Shown: positions 42,967 through 52,396 of the stretch, in pieces | Position numbering within the stretch: position 1 is the first letter of the stretch | How the letters are laid out: each line of letters opens with the position of its first letter | Position numbers and translations under genes: made by a program | The notes under the pieces: generated by a model | Told to the model about the DNA's origin: nothing | The model's input: only the letters and a program-made list of their open reading frames with translations | The model's database searches: none | Assembly: GCF_000314005.1 (NCBI RefSeq) | Contig: NZ_JH980292.1 | Location: 922,530-986,529 of the forward strand | Reading direction: 5' to 3' | DNA from: Spirulina subsalsa PCC 9445 | Lineage (GTDB): Bacteria; Cyanobacteriota; Cyanobacteriia; Cyanobacteriales; Spirulinaceae | Length of the DNA stretch: 64,000 bases

Positions 42967-43095
42967 GGGTGCTTGTCTAAATCCTGTAAATGTTGAGTGT
43001 TACTGATTTTACCCGAATTTTGGCTTGTGGTCTTTCGTGGATTCATCAAGGAGCGTGCAAAAATAGAATAACTATCTTAGGGATTTTGTCAAGAT

Positions 43096-44040
43096 ATGGA
43101 AAACCAACTACCTTATGACGAACAGCCGATTATTCCTACTGCACCTCCGGGTTTTAAATCGGGGTTTGTGGGGATTATCGGACGACCCAATGTGGGGAAG
43201 TCTACGTTAATGAATGAATTGGTAGGACAAAAAATTGCGATTACTTCTCCGGTGTCCCAAACGACGCGCAACCGTCTGCGGGGGATTCTATCTACTCCCG
43301 AAACTCAGATCATTTTTGTGGATACTCCGGGGATTCATAAACCCCACCATGAGTTAGGGAAAATTTTAGTACAGAATGCACGCTTGGCGATTGAATCGGT
43401 GGATGTGGTGCTGTTTGTGGTGGATAGCACTGTGGAGGCTGGAGGGGGCGATCGCTACATTGCCGAATTACTCCACAATATCCCTACCCCAGTGATTTTA
43501 GGCCTTAACAAATCGGATCAACAACCCTCCGAAGCGGCGGCCTTAGATGAAAGTTATCGTCACCTTGACGTTCATCAACGCTGGAATTTCTGCAAATTTT
43601 CTGCTCTCACGGGTCAAAATCTTGACAGTGTACAATCTCTCTTAGTTGACCAATTACCAACAGGCCCCTATTACTATCCCCCAGACTTAGTTACGGATCA
43701 ACCGGAGCGTTTTATTATGGGTGAATTAATCCGAGAACAGGTTTTATATCTCACTCGTCAAGAAGTCCCCCACTCCGTCGCGGTGACGATTGAAAAGGTG
43801 GAAGAAGCCCCCAAAATTACCCGAGTTTATGCGGCGATTAATGTGGAACGAAAATCACAAAAAGGAATTTTAATCGGCAAAGGGGGCAGTATGTTAAAAG
43901 CTATTGGTACGGCGGCTCGGGAACAAATTCAAAAGTTAATTTCGGGGAAGGTTTATTTAGAAATCTTTGTCAAGGTTCAACCGAAATGGCGACAGTCTCG
44001 GCTTCATTTATCGGAGTTTGGTTATCAAGTGGAAAAATAG
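43096..44040 (+). CDS. era: GTPase Era
   Basis: The 314-residue GTPase binds the 3' end of 16S rRNA during small-subunit maturation. G1 is GRPNVGKST, the switch region has TTRNRLRG, G3 is DTPGI, and G4 is LNKSD. The KH domain at the C-terminus contains GKGGSMLKAIGTAAREQI. The N-terminus is about 20 residues longer than the usual Era start (FVGIIGRPN), as in other cyanobacteria. A -10-like TAGAAT is seen about 30 bases before the ATG. No operon partner is evident. Length is normal. Confidence 0.95.
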   Translation: MENQLPYDEQPIIPTAPPGFKSGFVGIIGRPNVGKSTLMNELVGQKIAITSPVSQTTRNRLRGILSTPETQIIFVDTPGIHKPHHELGKILVQNARLAIESVDVVLFVVDSTVEAGGGDRYIAELLHNIPTPVILGLNKSDQQPSEAAALDESYRHLDVHQRWNFCKFSALTGQNLDSVQSLLVDQLPTGPYYYPPDLVTDQPERFIMGELIREQVLYLTRQEVPHSVAVTIEKVEEAPKITRVYAAINVERKSQKGILIGKGGSMLKAIGTAAREQIQKLISGKVYLEIFVKVQPKWRQSRLHLSEFGYQVEK

Positions 44041-44142
44041 TTTTTCGAGGTTCACAATCTGAGTTCTGAGATGGCTTTATTCTCTTGGGTTTAACTGACT
44101 ATGGGGAAACAAGCCATCTCTTGGAGTGAGTTAAAACCTTTT

Positions 44143-44275
44143 GGGCGTATGCAATAGATCCCTACGGATTTTTGGGGTGTATAATTTGGGCGTATGCAAT
44201 AGACCCCTACAAATTTTTGGGGTGTGTAATAGATGCCTACGAATTTTTGGGCGTATGCAATACGCCTCTACAAAA
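44143..44275. repeat. Short imperfect tandem repeats between era and malQ
   Basis: Units of the form GGGCGTATGCAATAGA, CCCTAC and ATTTTTGG recur four times with intervals of about 30-45 bases and with GGGTGTGTAATAG as variant. The whole 302-base gap holds no gene. The malQ promoter may be TATACTAAG near 44306. The units are too irregular and too close to be a CRISPR array. Confidence 0.65.
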
Positions 44276-44342
44276 TGATTGATTTTGAACCGTCAATCGG
44301 ATGTTATACTAAGTAATAACTTGATGATTTACAGGTTCGATT

Positions 44343-45857
44343 ATGCCTTTTGAACGTGCGAGTGGGATTCTCTTACACCCAACCTCCCTACCTAGTAGTT
44401 TTGGGATTGGGGATTTAGGAAAGTCTGCCTATGAGTTTGTGGATTTTTTGGTTAAAAGTGGACAAAAACTCTGGCAGATTTTACCCCTAGGGCCGACGGG
44501 TTATGAACATTCTCCCTATACCATGAATTTTAGTGCTTTTGGGGGCAATCCTTTATTAATTAGCTTGGAACAGTTGGCCTCGGAAGGACTGCTTAATGCG
44601 GCAGATTTAGAACCCTTGACGGGAGATGATATTGAAGCGGATCGGGTGAATTATGACCGGGTGATTGCCCATAAAACCCAGTATCTGGAACAGGCTTATG
44701 GGGGGTTTAAAGATGAATTTAATACAACTTCTGACCCTCTTTTTGAACAGTTTTGTCAAGAACAAGCTTGGTGGCTAGAGGATTATGTGTTGTTTATGGC
44801 AATTCATGAACAACAACCTGATAAAATGTGGCAGGAGTGGGAAACGGGTTTAGCTCGACGAGATCCGGGGCGGTTAAAGGAAAAGGCGGGGGAATTAGCG
44901 GATCGGATTTTGTACCATAAATTTGTTCAGTATAAGTTCTTTGAACAGTGGACAAAGTTAAGAAAATATGCTAATGAAAAGGGGATTCAAATTATAGGCG
45001 ATGTGTCTATTTATGTCTGTGAAAATAGTGCGGAGGTGTGGTCCCACCCGGAGATTTTTAAGTTGGATGAGCAGACGTTAGAACCGTTATATCGGGCGGG
45101 GGTGCCGCCGGATTATTTCAGCGCGACGGGGCAGTTGTGGGGGAATCCGGTTTACGATTGGGATAAGTTACAGGAGACGGGTTTTGCTTGGTGGATTGAA
45201 CGGTTTCGGGCAACGTTGCAGTATGTGGATTTAGTGCGGATTGATCATTTTCGCGGTTTTGAGGCCTATTGGCAGGTGCCGGGGAGGGAAACCAATGCCA
45301 TTAAGGGGGAGTGGATTCCTTGTCCGGGGGGGGAGTTTTTTGAGACGCTGGGGCAACAGTTGGGAAGTTTGCCTGTGTTGGCGGAGGATTTGGGGATTAT
45401 TACTCCACAGGTGGAGGAGTTGCGCGATCGCTTTGATTTCCCCGGTATGAAAATTTTGCTCTTTGCGTTTGGGGAAGGGGCGGATCATCCCTATTTACCC
45501 CACAATTTCCCCCGGAACTGTCTGGTCTATACGGGAACCCACGATAATGATACAACTTTGGGGTGGTGGGGGCAGGCCGGGGAGACGGAACGGCAAAATG
45601 TGGCGAAATATTTAGGCTATGATAGCCCAGAGGCGATTGTCGAGGTGCATTGGGGCCTCATTCGTTTGGCATTAAGTTCTGTGGCGAATCAGGCGATTAT
45701 TCCCCTACAGGATCTCTTAGGGTTAGATAATCGGGGGCGGATGAATGATCCTAGTGTAAATGCAGAGAATTGGCGCTGGCGTTATGAAAGTTCGGCTCAA
45801 TTGAGTGATGATCTGGCCGAGCGACTGCGGATGTTGACCGAGTTGTATAATCGGTGA
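44343..45857 (+). CDS. malQ: 4-alpha-glucanotransferase (amylomaltase, GH77)
   Basis: The 504-residue enzyme transfers maltooligosaccharides between alpha-1,4-glucans in glycogen metabolism. The start 'RASGILLHPTSLPSSFGIGDLG' and 'WQILPLGPTGYEHSPY' are typical. Catalytic residues are the nucleophile Asp in RIDHFRGFE, the acid/base Glu in LAEDLGIIT, and the transition-state Asp in GTHDNDTTLGWW. Length is standard. Its stop codon lies at the start of an IS605-type end remnant, after which the transaldolase gene follows on the same strand at 57 bases. The two carbon-metabolism genes may be cotranscribed. Confidence 0.95.
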   Translation: MPFERASGILLHPTSLPSSFGIGDLGKSAYEFVDFLVKSGQKLWQILPLGPTGYEHSPYTMNFSAFGGNPLLISLEQLASEGLLNAADLEPLTGDDIEADRVNYDRVIAHKTQYLEQAYGGFKDEFNTTSDPLFEQFCQEQAWWLEDYVLFMAIHEQQPDKMWQEWETGLARRDPGRLKEKAGELADRILYHKFVQYKFFEQWTKLRKYANEKGIQIIGDVSIYVCENSAEVWSHPEIFKLDEQTLEPLYRAGVPPDYFSATGQLWGNPVYDWDKLQETGFAWWIERFRATLQYVDLVRIDHFRGFEAYWQVPGRETNAIKGEWIPCPGGEFFETLGQQLGSLPVLAEDLGIITPQVEELRDRFDFPGMKILLFAFGEGADHPYLPHNFPRNCLVYTGTHDNDTTLGWWGQAGETERQNVAKYLGYDSPEAIVEVHWGLIRLALSSVANQAIIPLQDLLGLDNRGRMNDPSVNAENWRWRYESSAQLSDDLAERLRMLTELYNR

Positions 45858-45898
45858 CATCCTCCCGACAGTCTCCCCAGAGGGGACTGGGCGGGATT
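45855..45898. repeat. IS605-type end remnant between malQ and transaldolase
   Basis: GACATCCTCCCGACAGTC shares its first 15 bases with the left end of copies I and II. CAGTCTCCCC and GGGGACTG then form a hairpin. It overlaps the malQ stop codon. A frame starting at GTG 45854 would translate through it into the transaldolase and is not a real N-terminus. Confidence 0.6.
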
Positions 45899-45913
45899 TT
45901 GCAAGTTAAGATC

Positions 45914-46552
45914 ATGGTACTTTATCTAGATTCTGCACAGGTTGAAGAAGCCGAACAAGTGATTCAGTGGGGGTGGGTGAAGGGGATTACGACGAATCCC
46001 ACGCTGTTGGCGAAAAGTCCGCTCTCCCCTATCACCACCCTGGAGAAGTTGACGGCAATTTGTCCGGGGGAGTTATATTATCAACTCACGGCGGTAGAGG
46101 TTGAGGGAATGATGCAAGAAGCGGCTCAAGCGCGGGAGGTGGTGGGGGAAAAGTTGGTGTTGAAGATTCCGGCTACTCCCTTGGGGTTTACCGTTGCGGC
46201 GCGTCTTTCGGGGGAGGTTGCCTGTTCTATTACGGGGATTTATAGTGCAGCACAGGCGGTTGTTGCGGCAGAAACGGGGGCAAAATATGCGATCGCCTAC
46301 GTCAATCGGGCGAGTCGTCTACTGGGGGATGGCATCGCCTTAGTCTACGAAATGGCTCAGGTGTTACAGCATACCCCCACCCAAATTTTAGCCGCCAGTT
46401 TAAAATCGTCCGCCGAAGCGGCGGGCGCTATCCAAGCGGGGGCGCATCATCTCACCTTACCCCTGCCCATGTTACAGGCGCTGACTTATCACGAATATTC
46501 AGAACAAACAGTCGAAGAATTTCGCGCCAATGGCCGGGGAATTGTGGAATAG
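45914..46552 (+). CDS. Transaldolase family protein (fructose-6-phosphate aldolase type)
   Basis: The product of 212 residues is a short transaldolase of the FSA/TalC type. 'LYLDSAQVEEAEQVIQWGWVKGITTNPTLLAK' begins the barrel, the Schiff-base lysine is in LVLKIPATPLG, and 'ILAASLKSSAEAAGAIQAGAHHLTLPL' closes it. Short members either cleave fructose 6-phosphate to dihydroxyacetone and glyceraldehyde 3-phosphate or act as transaldolases; the sequence alone does not decide. ATG 45914 is chosen over the upstream GTG 45854 because the interval is repeat-derived and the family starts directly at the first strand. It follows malQ. Confidence 0.88.
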   Translation: MVLYLDSAQVEEAEQVIQWGWVKGITTNPTLLAKSPLSPITTLEKLTAICPGELYYQLTAVEVEGMMQEAAQAREVVGEKLVLKIPATPLGFTVAARLSGEVACSITGIYSAAQAVVAAETGAKYAIAYVNRASRLLGDGIALVYEMAQVLQHTPTQILAASLKSSAEAAGAIQAGAHHLTLPLPMLQALTYHEYSEQTVEEFRANGRGIVE

Positions 46553-46624
46553 CCCCCACGTCCCACATTTGACAAAACGAAGTCATAACGAGTATGATTA
46601 AGAAGTTGAAACGGAGATTGAACT

Positions 46625-47095
46625 ATGGAAGCCCCAGTAAATATCGGTATCTCAGAAGGTGATCGCAAAAGTATTGTAGAAGGGTTATCCCGGTTATTGG
46701 CTGACACCTATAGCTTGTACCTGAAAACCCATAACTTCCACTGGAACGTTACCGGACCGATGTTTCAATCCCTGCATACCTTGTTTGAGACACAATACAC
46801 CGAACTGGCGCTAGCTGTAGATGCGATCGCCGAACGGATTCGCACCTTGGGTTATCCTGCACCCGGGAGCTATAGTGAATATGCCGAACTGAGTTCCATC
46901 GCCGAAACACGCGGCGTTCCCGAAGCCACCGACATGATTCGCCTCCTCGTAGAAGCCAACGAAGCCGTCGTGCGCACCGCGAGAGCCGTTTTCCCCAACG
47001 CAGAAAAGGCCAATGATGAATCAACCGTTGATTTATTAGTGGAACGGATGAGCATTCACGAAAAAGCCGCCTGGATGCTTCGTAGTATGCTTTAA
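46625..47095 (+). CDS. Dps-family ferritin-like protein
   Basis: The 156-residue protein has the Dps core: 'LYLKTHNFHWNVTGPMFQSLHTLFETQYTEL', with the His-x3-His and Asp/Glu residues that form the intersubunit ferroxidase centre, and 'AERIRTLGYPAPGSYSEY'. Twelve subunits form a shell that oxidises iron with peroxide and protects DNA. There is no basic N-terminal tail, so DNA binding may be weak. The gene stands alone with its own promoter region and a hairpin after the stop. The 140-residue frame on the opposite strand is a shadow. Confidence 0.93.
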   Translation: MEAPVNIGISEGDRKSIVEGLSRLLADTYSLYLKTHNFHWNVTGPMFQSLHTLFETQYTELALAVDAIAERIRTLGYPAPGSYSEYAELSSIAETRGVPEATDMIRLLVEANEAVVRTARAVFPNAEKANDESTVDLLVERMSIHEKAAWMLRSML

Positions 47096-47108
47096 CAAAT
47101 TTGCCGGA

Positions 47109-47133
47109 AATTCCCCATTCCCTTGTGGGAATT
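47109..47133 (+). terminator. Hairpin after dps, possible terminator
   Basis: AATTCCC (47109-47115) and GGGAATT (47127-47133) can pair around an 11-base loop, 13 bases after the dps stop. There is no T-run behind it, so its termination strength is doubtful. Confidence 0.4.
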
Positions 47134-47242
47134 AACGCCCATTCCCTGATCGTCTTACGCCGTTCTTCCACAGAGGAGAACGGTGTATAGTTTTGTTGCC
47201 TAGAAAAATAGAAGCGGGAAGCCCCAACAGGAACAAACCATC

Positions 47243-48685
47243 ATGAGCAAAACGATTTTATGCTGGCATCGGCGCGATTTACGTTTAACCGATCATTTAG
47301 GACTGAATCACGCCCAAACATATAGCCAAACTCACGGATGCAAACTTATCAGCTTATTCTGCTTTGACCCCAACATTTTACAACGAGATGATATTGCTCC
47401 CGCCCGTGTAGCCTATCTCATCGGTTGTTTAGCAGACCTACAACAACAGTATCAAACTCTAGGCAGTGACTTACACTTTTTCGCCGCACAACCTCAAGAA
47501 CTTTTACCCAAACTTGCTCAAACCTTAAACAGTGAAGCGGTTTTTTGGACAGAAGACATAGAACCCTATGCCAGACAACGAGATGAGCAAATTAAAACCC
47601 AATTAGAGCAACTGGGGATTAAAGTTTTTACCCATTGGGATCAACTTTTACACCCGCCCGGTGACATTCAAACCAAAACCGGAGAACCCTATAAAGTCTA
47701 TACCCCCTTTTGGAAAAACTGGCTGAAACAGCCCAAACTAGACCCCGTTGGTCTGATTCAACCTTTAACCCCTTTAACCGACTCAGAACAGCAAATTCTC
47801 CAAGACTTGGGCGCGGTTTCTCTCCCCACTGCCGAGGCTTTAGGCTATTCTTGGGACAATGGATTTTTACTCAATCCCGGCAAGGCAGCGGCCGAAGAAA
47901 GACTAGAACAATTTTGTGATCAGGCACTGGTTTTTTATGACGAACAACGAAATTTTCCCGCCCTGGATGGCACATCTTTATTAAGTCCAGCCTTAAAGTT
48001 TGGGGTGCTAGGGATTCGTCAAATTTGGCAAAAAACCGCAGAACTTTATAGCACAGCGCGCAGTGATGAAGCGCGGGATAATATCCAAACTTGGCAACAA
48101 GAACTAGCTTGGCGGGAATTTTATCAACACGCTCTATATTTTTTCCCAGAATTGGCAGAGGGGCCTTATCGAGAGGCCTTTCAAGATTTCCCTTGGGATA
48201 ATAATGAAGACCATTTTCAAGCGTGGTGTGAGGGCAAAACGGGCTATCCCATTGTAGATGCTGCCATGCGTCAATTAAATGAAACGGGATGGATGCACAA
48301 TCGTTGTCGGATGATTGTGGCCAGTTTTTTAACCAAGGATTTAATCATTGATTGGCGTTGGGGTGAAAAATACTTTATGCAAACCCTTGTTGATGGGGAT
48401 TTAGCGTCGAATAATGGGGGGTGGCAGTGGAGCGCCTCTAGTGGCATGGATCCGAAACCATTACGCATTTTTAACCCCGCCAGTCAAGCCCAAAAATTCG
48501 ACCCAGACGGAGAATATATTCGTCAATGGGTGAGAGAATTAAGTTCAGTGGAGAGTGAATATTTAGTGACGGGAAAAATACCCAAAGCAGAGCGCGAAGC
48601 TTGTGGTTATCCTGCGCCCATTGTAGATCATAAACGACAACAGGCGGAGTTTAAGAACCGATATAAACTTATGCGTCTGTCTTAG
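47243..48685 (+). CDS. phr: Deoxyribodipyrimidine photolyase (class I)
   Basis: The 480-residue enzyme opens '[20 protein letters not shown]', the antenna-domain start of class I CPD photolyases, and has the FAD domain with '[20 protein letters not shown]', '[21 protein letters not shown]' and '[21 protein letters not shown]'. Trp residues of the electron-transfer chain and the Asn facing FAD N5 (in [11 protein letters not shown]) are in place. It repairs UV-induced pyrimidine dimers using blue light; a cryptochrome-like signalling role is less likely given the complete catalytic set. Its 3' end overlaps the convergent exporter gene by 17 bases. Confidence 0.94.
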   Translation: MSKTILCWHRRDLRLTDHLGLNHAQTYSQTHGCKLISLFCFDPNILQRDDIAPARVAYLIGCLADLQQQYQTLGSDLHFFAAQPQELLPKLAQTLNSEAVFWTEDIEPYARQRDEQIKTQLEQLGIKVFTHWDQLLHPPGDIQTKTGEPYKVYTPFWKNWLKQPKLDPVGLIQPLTPLTDSEQQILQDLGAVSLPTAEALGYSWDNGFLLNPGKAAAEERLEQFCDQALVFYDEQRNFPALDGTSLLSPALKFGVLGIRQIWQKTAELYSTARSDEARDNIQTWQQELAWREFYQHALYFFPELAEGPYREAFQDFPWDNNEDHFQAWCEGKTGYPIVDAAMRQLNETGWMHNRCRMIVASFLTKDLIIDWRWGEKYFMQTLVDGDLASNNGGWQWSASSGMDPKPLRIFNPASQAQKFDPDGEYIRQWVRELSSVESEYLVTGKIPKAEREACGYPAPIVDHKRQQAEFKNRYKLMRLS

Positions 48686-49691
48686 GGGTTTCCACTTGAC
48701 TTAAGCGCACAATAACACCCGCCACGGGAATGGCTAAAAAGACTCCTAATAATCCGGCAATTCTCGCCCCAACCAGTAAGGCAAAAAACATAATAATAGG
48801 GTTTAAGTTGATGGAGTCTTTCATAATGTGAGGCATGAGTAAGTTTTCTTCGACTTGTTGTAAGACAACACAGGTAATTAAAACTTTTATGCCGAGCCAA
48901 AGGCCTTGGGGTAGTAGGATCAGGGTGACAAGACTAATGCCAAGGGTGGCACCAATGCCGGGGATCAGGTCAAATACTCCGGCAATGACGGCTAGAATAA
49001 GACTGTAGGGAACTTGTAATAAGGCAAAGACGATTAAACAGGATATACCAAAGAAAATGGAGAGTAAGAGTCTGCCCCAAAAAAAGCCTAAAAAGTTTTC
49101 TTTAATAGCGGTGTTAATGGGTTCTCGTAAGTAGGGGGGAAACAGTTTAAGAATTAGTTCCCAAATGGGTAAGCCATCGAGTAACATAAAGAAGGCGACA
49201 ACGGCTATTAAAATGAGGTTAACTAGGTTATAGAGAAAGCTTTGTAGGGTGGATAATCCCACGCCTAAACCGGCTATAATTTGGTCTTGCAGTTGGTCTT
49301 CAATAGCGCCGACGTTGGCTCTGATGTTCCAGTTGGCTAGAACGTTTTGCAGATCATCTAAGACTTCGGTGAGGGATTCTAGTAATTCGGGAGATTGACT
49401 TAAAAGTTGTTCGGCTTGGGCTAAAATGGTGATACCCAAGGGGATGGTTAAACCCACAAATAGGGCTAAGGTTAAACCGAAAACAAGGCCGACGGCTAGG
49501 GTATGAGGTAAAATTCTTTTGAGGAATTGAACGGGATAGTTGAGGAGAAAGGCGAGGATGGCGGCGAAGGTAAAGATGATGATAATGTGTTCAAAGTAGG
49601 CTAATAGTTCGATGATGACCCAACCTAGAATAAAGATGAGTAGATAGCGCATCAATTGGGAGGTAGTCAGATGATTGAACAGGTCTTTCAT
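48669..49691 (-). CDS. AI-2E/PerM family transporter
   Basis: The 340-residue protein has about eight transmembrane segments. It carries the family signature '[26 protein letters not shown]' at about 230-255 and '[14 protein letters not shown]' in the middle. Members include the autoinducer-2 exporter TqsA and Na+/H+ antiporter-like proteins; the substrate here is unknown. '[35 protein letters not shown]' is the conserved C-terminal region. The 3' end overlaps that of the photolyase gene, and csaB lies upstream on the same strand with a 53-base gap, so they might be cotranscribed. Confidence 0.9.
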   Translation of the reverse strand: MKDLFNHLTTSQLMRYLLIFILGWVIIELLAYFEHIIIIFTFAAILAFLLNYPVQFLKRILPHTLAVGLVFGLTLALFVGLTIPLGITILAQAEQLLSQSPELLESLTEVLDDLQNVLANWNIRANVGAIEDQLQDQIIAGLGVGLSTLQSFLYNLVNLILIAVVAFFMLLDGLPIWELILKLFPPYLREPINTAIKENFLGFFWGRLLLSIFFGISCLIVFALLQVPYSLILAVIAGVFDLIPGIGATLGISLVTLILLPQGLWLGIKVLITCVVLQQVEENLLMPHIMKDSINLNPIIMFFALLVGARIAGLLGVFLAIPVAGVIVRLSQVETPKTDA

Positions 49692-49744
49692 GGGAGAAAC
49701 TGAGTTTCTAGATGGGGCATTGTTTTTAATTGTTGGGTTTCGCG

Positions 49745-50857
49745 TTAATCAATCACTTGCCAGAGTAATTGTTGATGAAGACGGGCGGCATCACAAAGGG
49801 CTTGAATTTTATTAGGATTTAGGGGGGTTTTGGCGTGATAATGGGTGAGCCATGTTTCATAGAGGGTGTTGGCATCATCGGGGAGTTGGCTTAATTCCCA
49901 GCCCGGAAGATTGAGGCTGTGCATGAGTTGGGTGACTTTAGGATCGTAGCTGAGGGCGAAACAGGGGGAGGCTTGGGCGGCGGCCATGATCAGGCTGTGG
50001 AGGCGCATTCCGATGGTGAATTGTACCTGTTTAAAGAGTCCTTTGAGTTGGCGGGGATCTTCTAGGGTGAGGATTTGATGCTTGCCGGGGAGTTGAGGTG
50101 CGATCGCCTCGGCTAAGGGTAAGTCTTGGCTTTTCTGGAAGGGAACGAATAGAATTAGGCTCTCTGTGGCGGCTTGCAGGCGCGCTAGGGCTTGGGTGAG
50201 ATGTTTTAGACGTTTTTGGGTCAAGGTGGGGTGAGGGCGTAAATTAACGGCAATGATGGGGGAATCGGAGGGGGGAGAGTAGGGGGGGGAAGTGTCTTCT
50301 AACGCCCAAACGGGATCCGGGGCAAGGGCGGCATTCATCCCCCACTGGCTGAGGAGTTGGGCGGAGGCAGCATCCCGCACGCTGACGGCATGACAGCCTT
50401 CTAAAACTTGGCGAGTTAGCCACTGGGTAAAGGGGCGCCCGAGGGGGCCAATTCCCTGGGCCCAGGCGATGGTTTTTAAGCCTCGTTGCTGGGCGAGCGC
50501 CATTAATCCGCCATAATAAATGGGGCTGACTAAACTGGTGACATCCTGCATTAAACTCCCTCCCCCCCAGATGAAGTAATCGGATTGTTGTAGGGCTTCT
50601 AAAATTCTAAAGGCAGAGGTGCGATCGCAAGTTTCCACCTGATACCGTTCAAAAGTATCTCGGGGATTGCCCGACAGGACAATGGGCTGCACTGTGGGGG
50701 GTAACATTTGTAAAAGAGTGGCTAAGAGGGCTTCATCGCCCCCGTTGCCTTTGCCATAATAGCCGCAGAGGACGGCCTTAGAATGTGTTGCGGTGCGATC
50801 GCCCATAAGTTCCCCAATCTCTTCAGCTAACCCGTATAATGTAGGGGGGGATACCAT
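49745..50857 (-). CDS. csaB: Polysaccharide pyruvyl transferase CsaB
   Basis: The 370-residue protein belongs to the pyruvyltransferase family that adds ketal pyruvate to cell-wall polysaccharides, anchoring S-layer proteins with SLH domains. The family start 'AVLCGYYGKGNGGDEALLATLL' is at about residue 28. 'YFIWGGGSLMQDVTS' and 'FTIGMRLHSLIMAAAQASPCFALSYDPKV' are the other signature blocks. Starting at ATG 50857 leaves 27 leader residues before the first strand; a later ATG (MGDRT) is an alternative. In cyanobacteria csaB commonly stands alone, as here. Donor is phosphoenolpyruvate. Confidence 0.9.
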   Translation of the reverse strand: MVSPPTLYGLAEEIGELMGDRTATHSKAVLCGYYGKGNGGDEALLATLLQMLPPTVQPIVLSGNPRDTFERYQVETCDRTSAFRILEALQQSDYFIWGGGSLMQDVTSLVSPIYYGGLMALAQQRGLKTIAWAQGIGPLGRPFTQWLTRQVLEGCHAVSVRDAASAQLLSQWGMNAALAPDPVWALEDTSPPYSPPSDSPIIAVNLRPHPTLTQKRLKHLTQALARLQAATESLILFVPFQKSQDLPLAEAIAPQLPGKHQILTLEDPRQLKGLFKQVQFTIGMRLHSLIMAAAQASPCFALSYDPKVTQLMHSLNLPGWELSQLPDDANTLYETWLTHYHAKTPLNPNKIQALCDAARLHQQLLWQVID

Positions 50858-50960
50858 TCATGTCAATATTTGAGTCCTAACCACTCATGACCCGACCCAT
50901 TCCCCGTCTGCCTATTGTGCCTTCTTCAGTCTCTACTCCTTTCTCCCTCATTTCGCGCTC

Positions 50961-51476
50961 ATGTCTAACTTCATCACTTGGGAACATAACAGCACAGATC
51001 CCCACAATTCAGAAGTCTTTCTTCAGGTTAAACAATGGTGGGAAAGTTTAGCCGGACAAGACATGATTTTTGCTCAACGTTTACTGCCTCCTTCTGAACA
51101 AGTTCGGGATTTAGACTGGTCTACTCAACGCTTTGATGAAACTGTAACTCTAAAAAATACTCGTGTTGGCGGGATTACTTTATATTGGTCGAAACAAGAG
51201 GAAGAATTTGAACATAGCATTACCCTGCGCAAATTAGAATTTCACCCCGGCCGTCAGGAACTCTATATTTATTCTCAGGCACAACAGCAATTAGTGATTC
51301 GGGTTTCAACCCCCCAAATTCAGTACACCACCATAACCGTTACGAAACCCAATGTAGCCGGGGCAAAATCGGGAGAGAATGCGGTGATTTTATTTCAAGA
51401 TCCAACAGAACAATTAGAGTTAAAAATTACATTGGATCCAGTAGCCATAGAACAACTTCGTCGTATTTTAAGTTAG
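50961..51476 (+). CDS. Conserved hypothetical protein
   Basis: The 171-residue product is not recognised. It lacks a signal peptide and membrane helices. The N-terminal part has aromatic and acidic residues (ITWEHNSTDPHNSEVFLQV), and the second half is strand-rich ('RVSTPQIQYTTITVTKPN', 'QLELKITLDP'), suggesting a beta-sandwich-like domain. Codon use looks like its neighbours and the start has no alternatives nearby. The gene is divergent from csaB and has no partner on its strand for 200 bases. Confidence 0.6.
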   Translation: MSNFITWEHNSTDPHNSEVFLQVKQWWESLAGQDMIFAQRLLPPSEQVRDLDWSTQRFDETVTLKNTRVGGITLYWSKQEEEFEHSITLRKLEFHPGRQELYIYSQAQQQLVIRVSTPQIQYTTITVTKPNVAGAKSGENAVILFQDPTEQLELKITLDPVAIEQLRRILS

Positions 51477-51691
51477 TTTTTTGGGGATTTCTAGCTCAAT
51501 TCCCTTAAATTCACTGGGGAACCCTCATCATGATAGGTGCATAAAAACCTATCTATTCTTGTCTCTGAACTTGTCTCTCTCCGAAATTTCCACATTGTCA
51601 ACTTGTCTCACAATCAGGTAATCTAAGGCCTGTTCTCTCCAGTCCGTGAAAACTAACGCTAAGTGATGTAGCATTTCCGCAAGAGTAATCC

Positions 51692-52078
51692 ATGAGCAAT
51701 AAAACCCTATTAGTGATTGATGATGAAGAACGTATTCTTGAAGTCGTAAAAGCCTGTTTAGAAGACTTAGGAGGCTGGAATACGATCACCGTTCAATCGA
51801 GTCAAGAAGGATTGCAACGACTAGATAAAGATTCCTTTGATGCCATTCTCCTTGATATTTCTATGCCAGATTTAGATGGCTTTCAGTTTTTTGATCAATT
51901 GCAACAAAACAACAGTCGCAGCCAAACTCCTGTTATTCTGTTGACGGCTAAAGCATTACCCGAGGATCGGGAGAAGTTCGCACAGATGGGAATTGCTGGG
52001 GTGATTACTAAACCATTTAATCCCTTGACGTTGTGCGATCGCGTCGCCGACTTTTTAGGCTGGGATGTTCCGGTGTGA
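51692..52078 (+). CDS. Single-domain response regulator
   Basis: The 128-residue protein is a receiver domain alone: DDEER at 11-15, phospho-acceptor Asp in AILLDISMPDLDGF (about 53), Thr in VILLTAKA, and Lys in VITKPFNPL. It has no output domain, like CheY or Spo0F, so it transfers phosphate or binds a partner. The neighbouring diguanylate cyclase gene is convergent and begins with its own receiver domain, so the two may share a kinase, but nothing in the sequence proves this. The start ATG 51692 has a weak purine-rich site (GCAAGAG) upstream. Confidence 0.88.
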   Translation: MSNKTLLVIDDEERILEVVKACLEDLGGWNTITVQSSQEGLQRLDKDSFDAILLDISMPDLDGFQFFDQLQQNNSRSQTPVILLTAKALPEDREKFAQMGIAGVITKPFNPLTLCDRVADFLGWDVPV

Positions 52079-52340
52079 ACTAGAAATTTTTCCCCTTCTC
52101 GCTCAGTCCTCATATTTTCCTTATTTTTGCCTGCTACAGTGAAACTGCAATCAGGAGAAATGAGTGTGAGCGTACAACTCAAAGAACTGATCAAGAGACA
52201 GGACGACTATAGTAAGTCGTGAGGCGTTTCTATACATGGGGTGTAGTGCGTCCGTCCTTGTCTTTCTGATTGATCCCTTGAACGCTTGAATCCTTCCCTT
52301 TTGATTTGATCCCATACCCCAACTGATCTGATTCCCTCAC

Positions 52341-52383
52341 AGAGTCCGTGCTAGATAAGCCTCCTAAGAGCGATGCGGACTCT
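52341..52383. terminator. Bidirectional terminator candidate between convergent genes
   Basis: AGAGTCCG (52341-52348) pairs with CGGACTCT (52376-52383), followed by ATTTTATT. It lies between the single-domain regulator (ending 52078) and the convergent cyclase gene (ending 52397), whose products need termination in both directions. The rest of the 318-base gap shows no gene. Confidence 0.5.
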
Positions 52384-52396
52384 ATTTTATTGGGAT

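Noticed and set aside
44143-44275. Possible CRISPR array
   Set aside because: Units differ in length and sequence, there are no unique spacers of constant size, and no cas genes are in the window.
45854-45913. Extended N-terminus of the transaldolase from GTG 45854
   Set aside because: The extension translates an IS605-type end remnant and overlaps the malQ stop; the family starts at ATG 45914.
46749-47171. 140-residue ORF antisense to dps
   Set aside because: Arg/Ser-rich shadow of a well-supported gene; no family resemblance.
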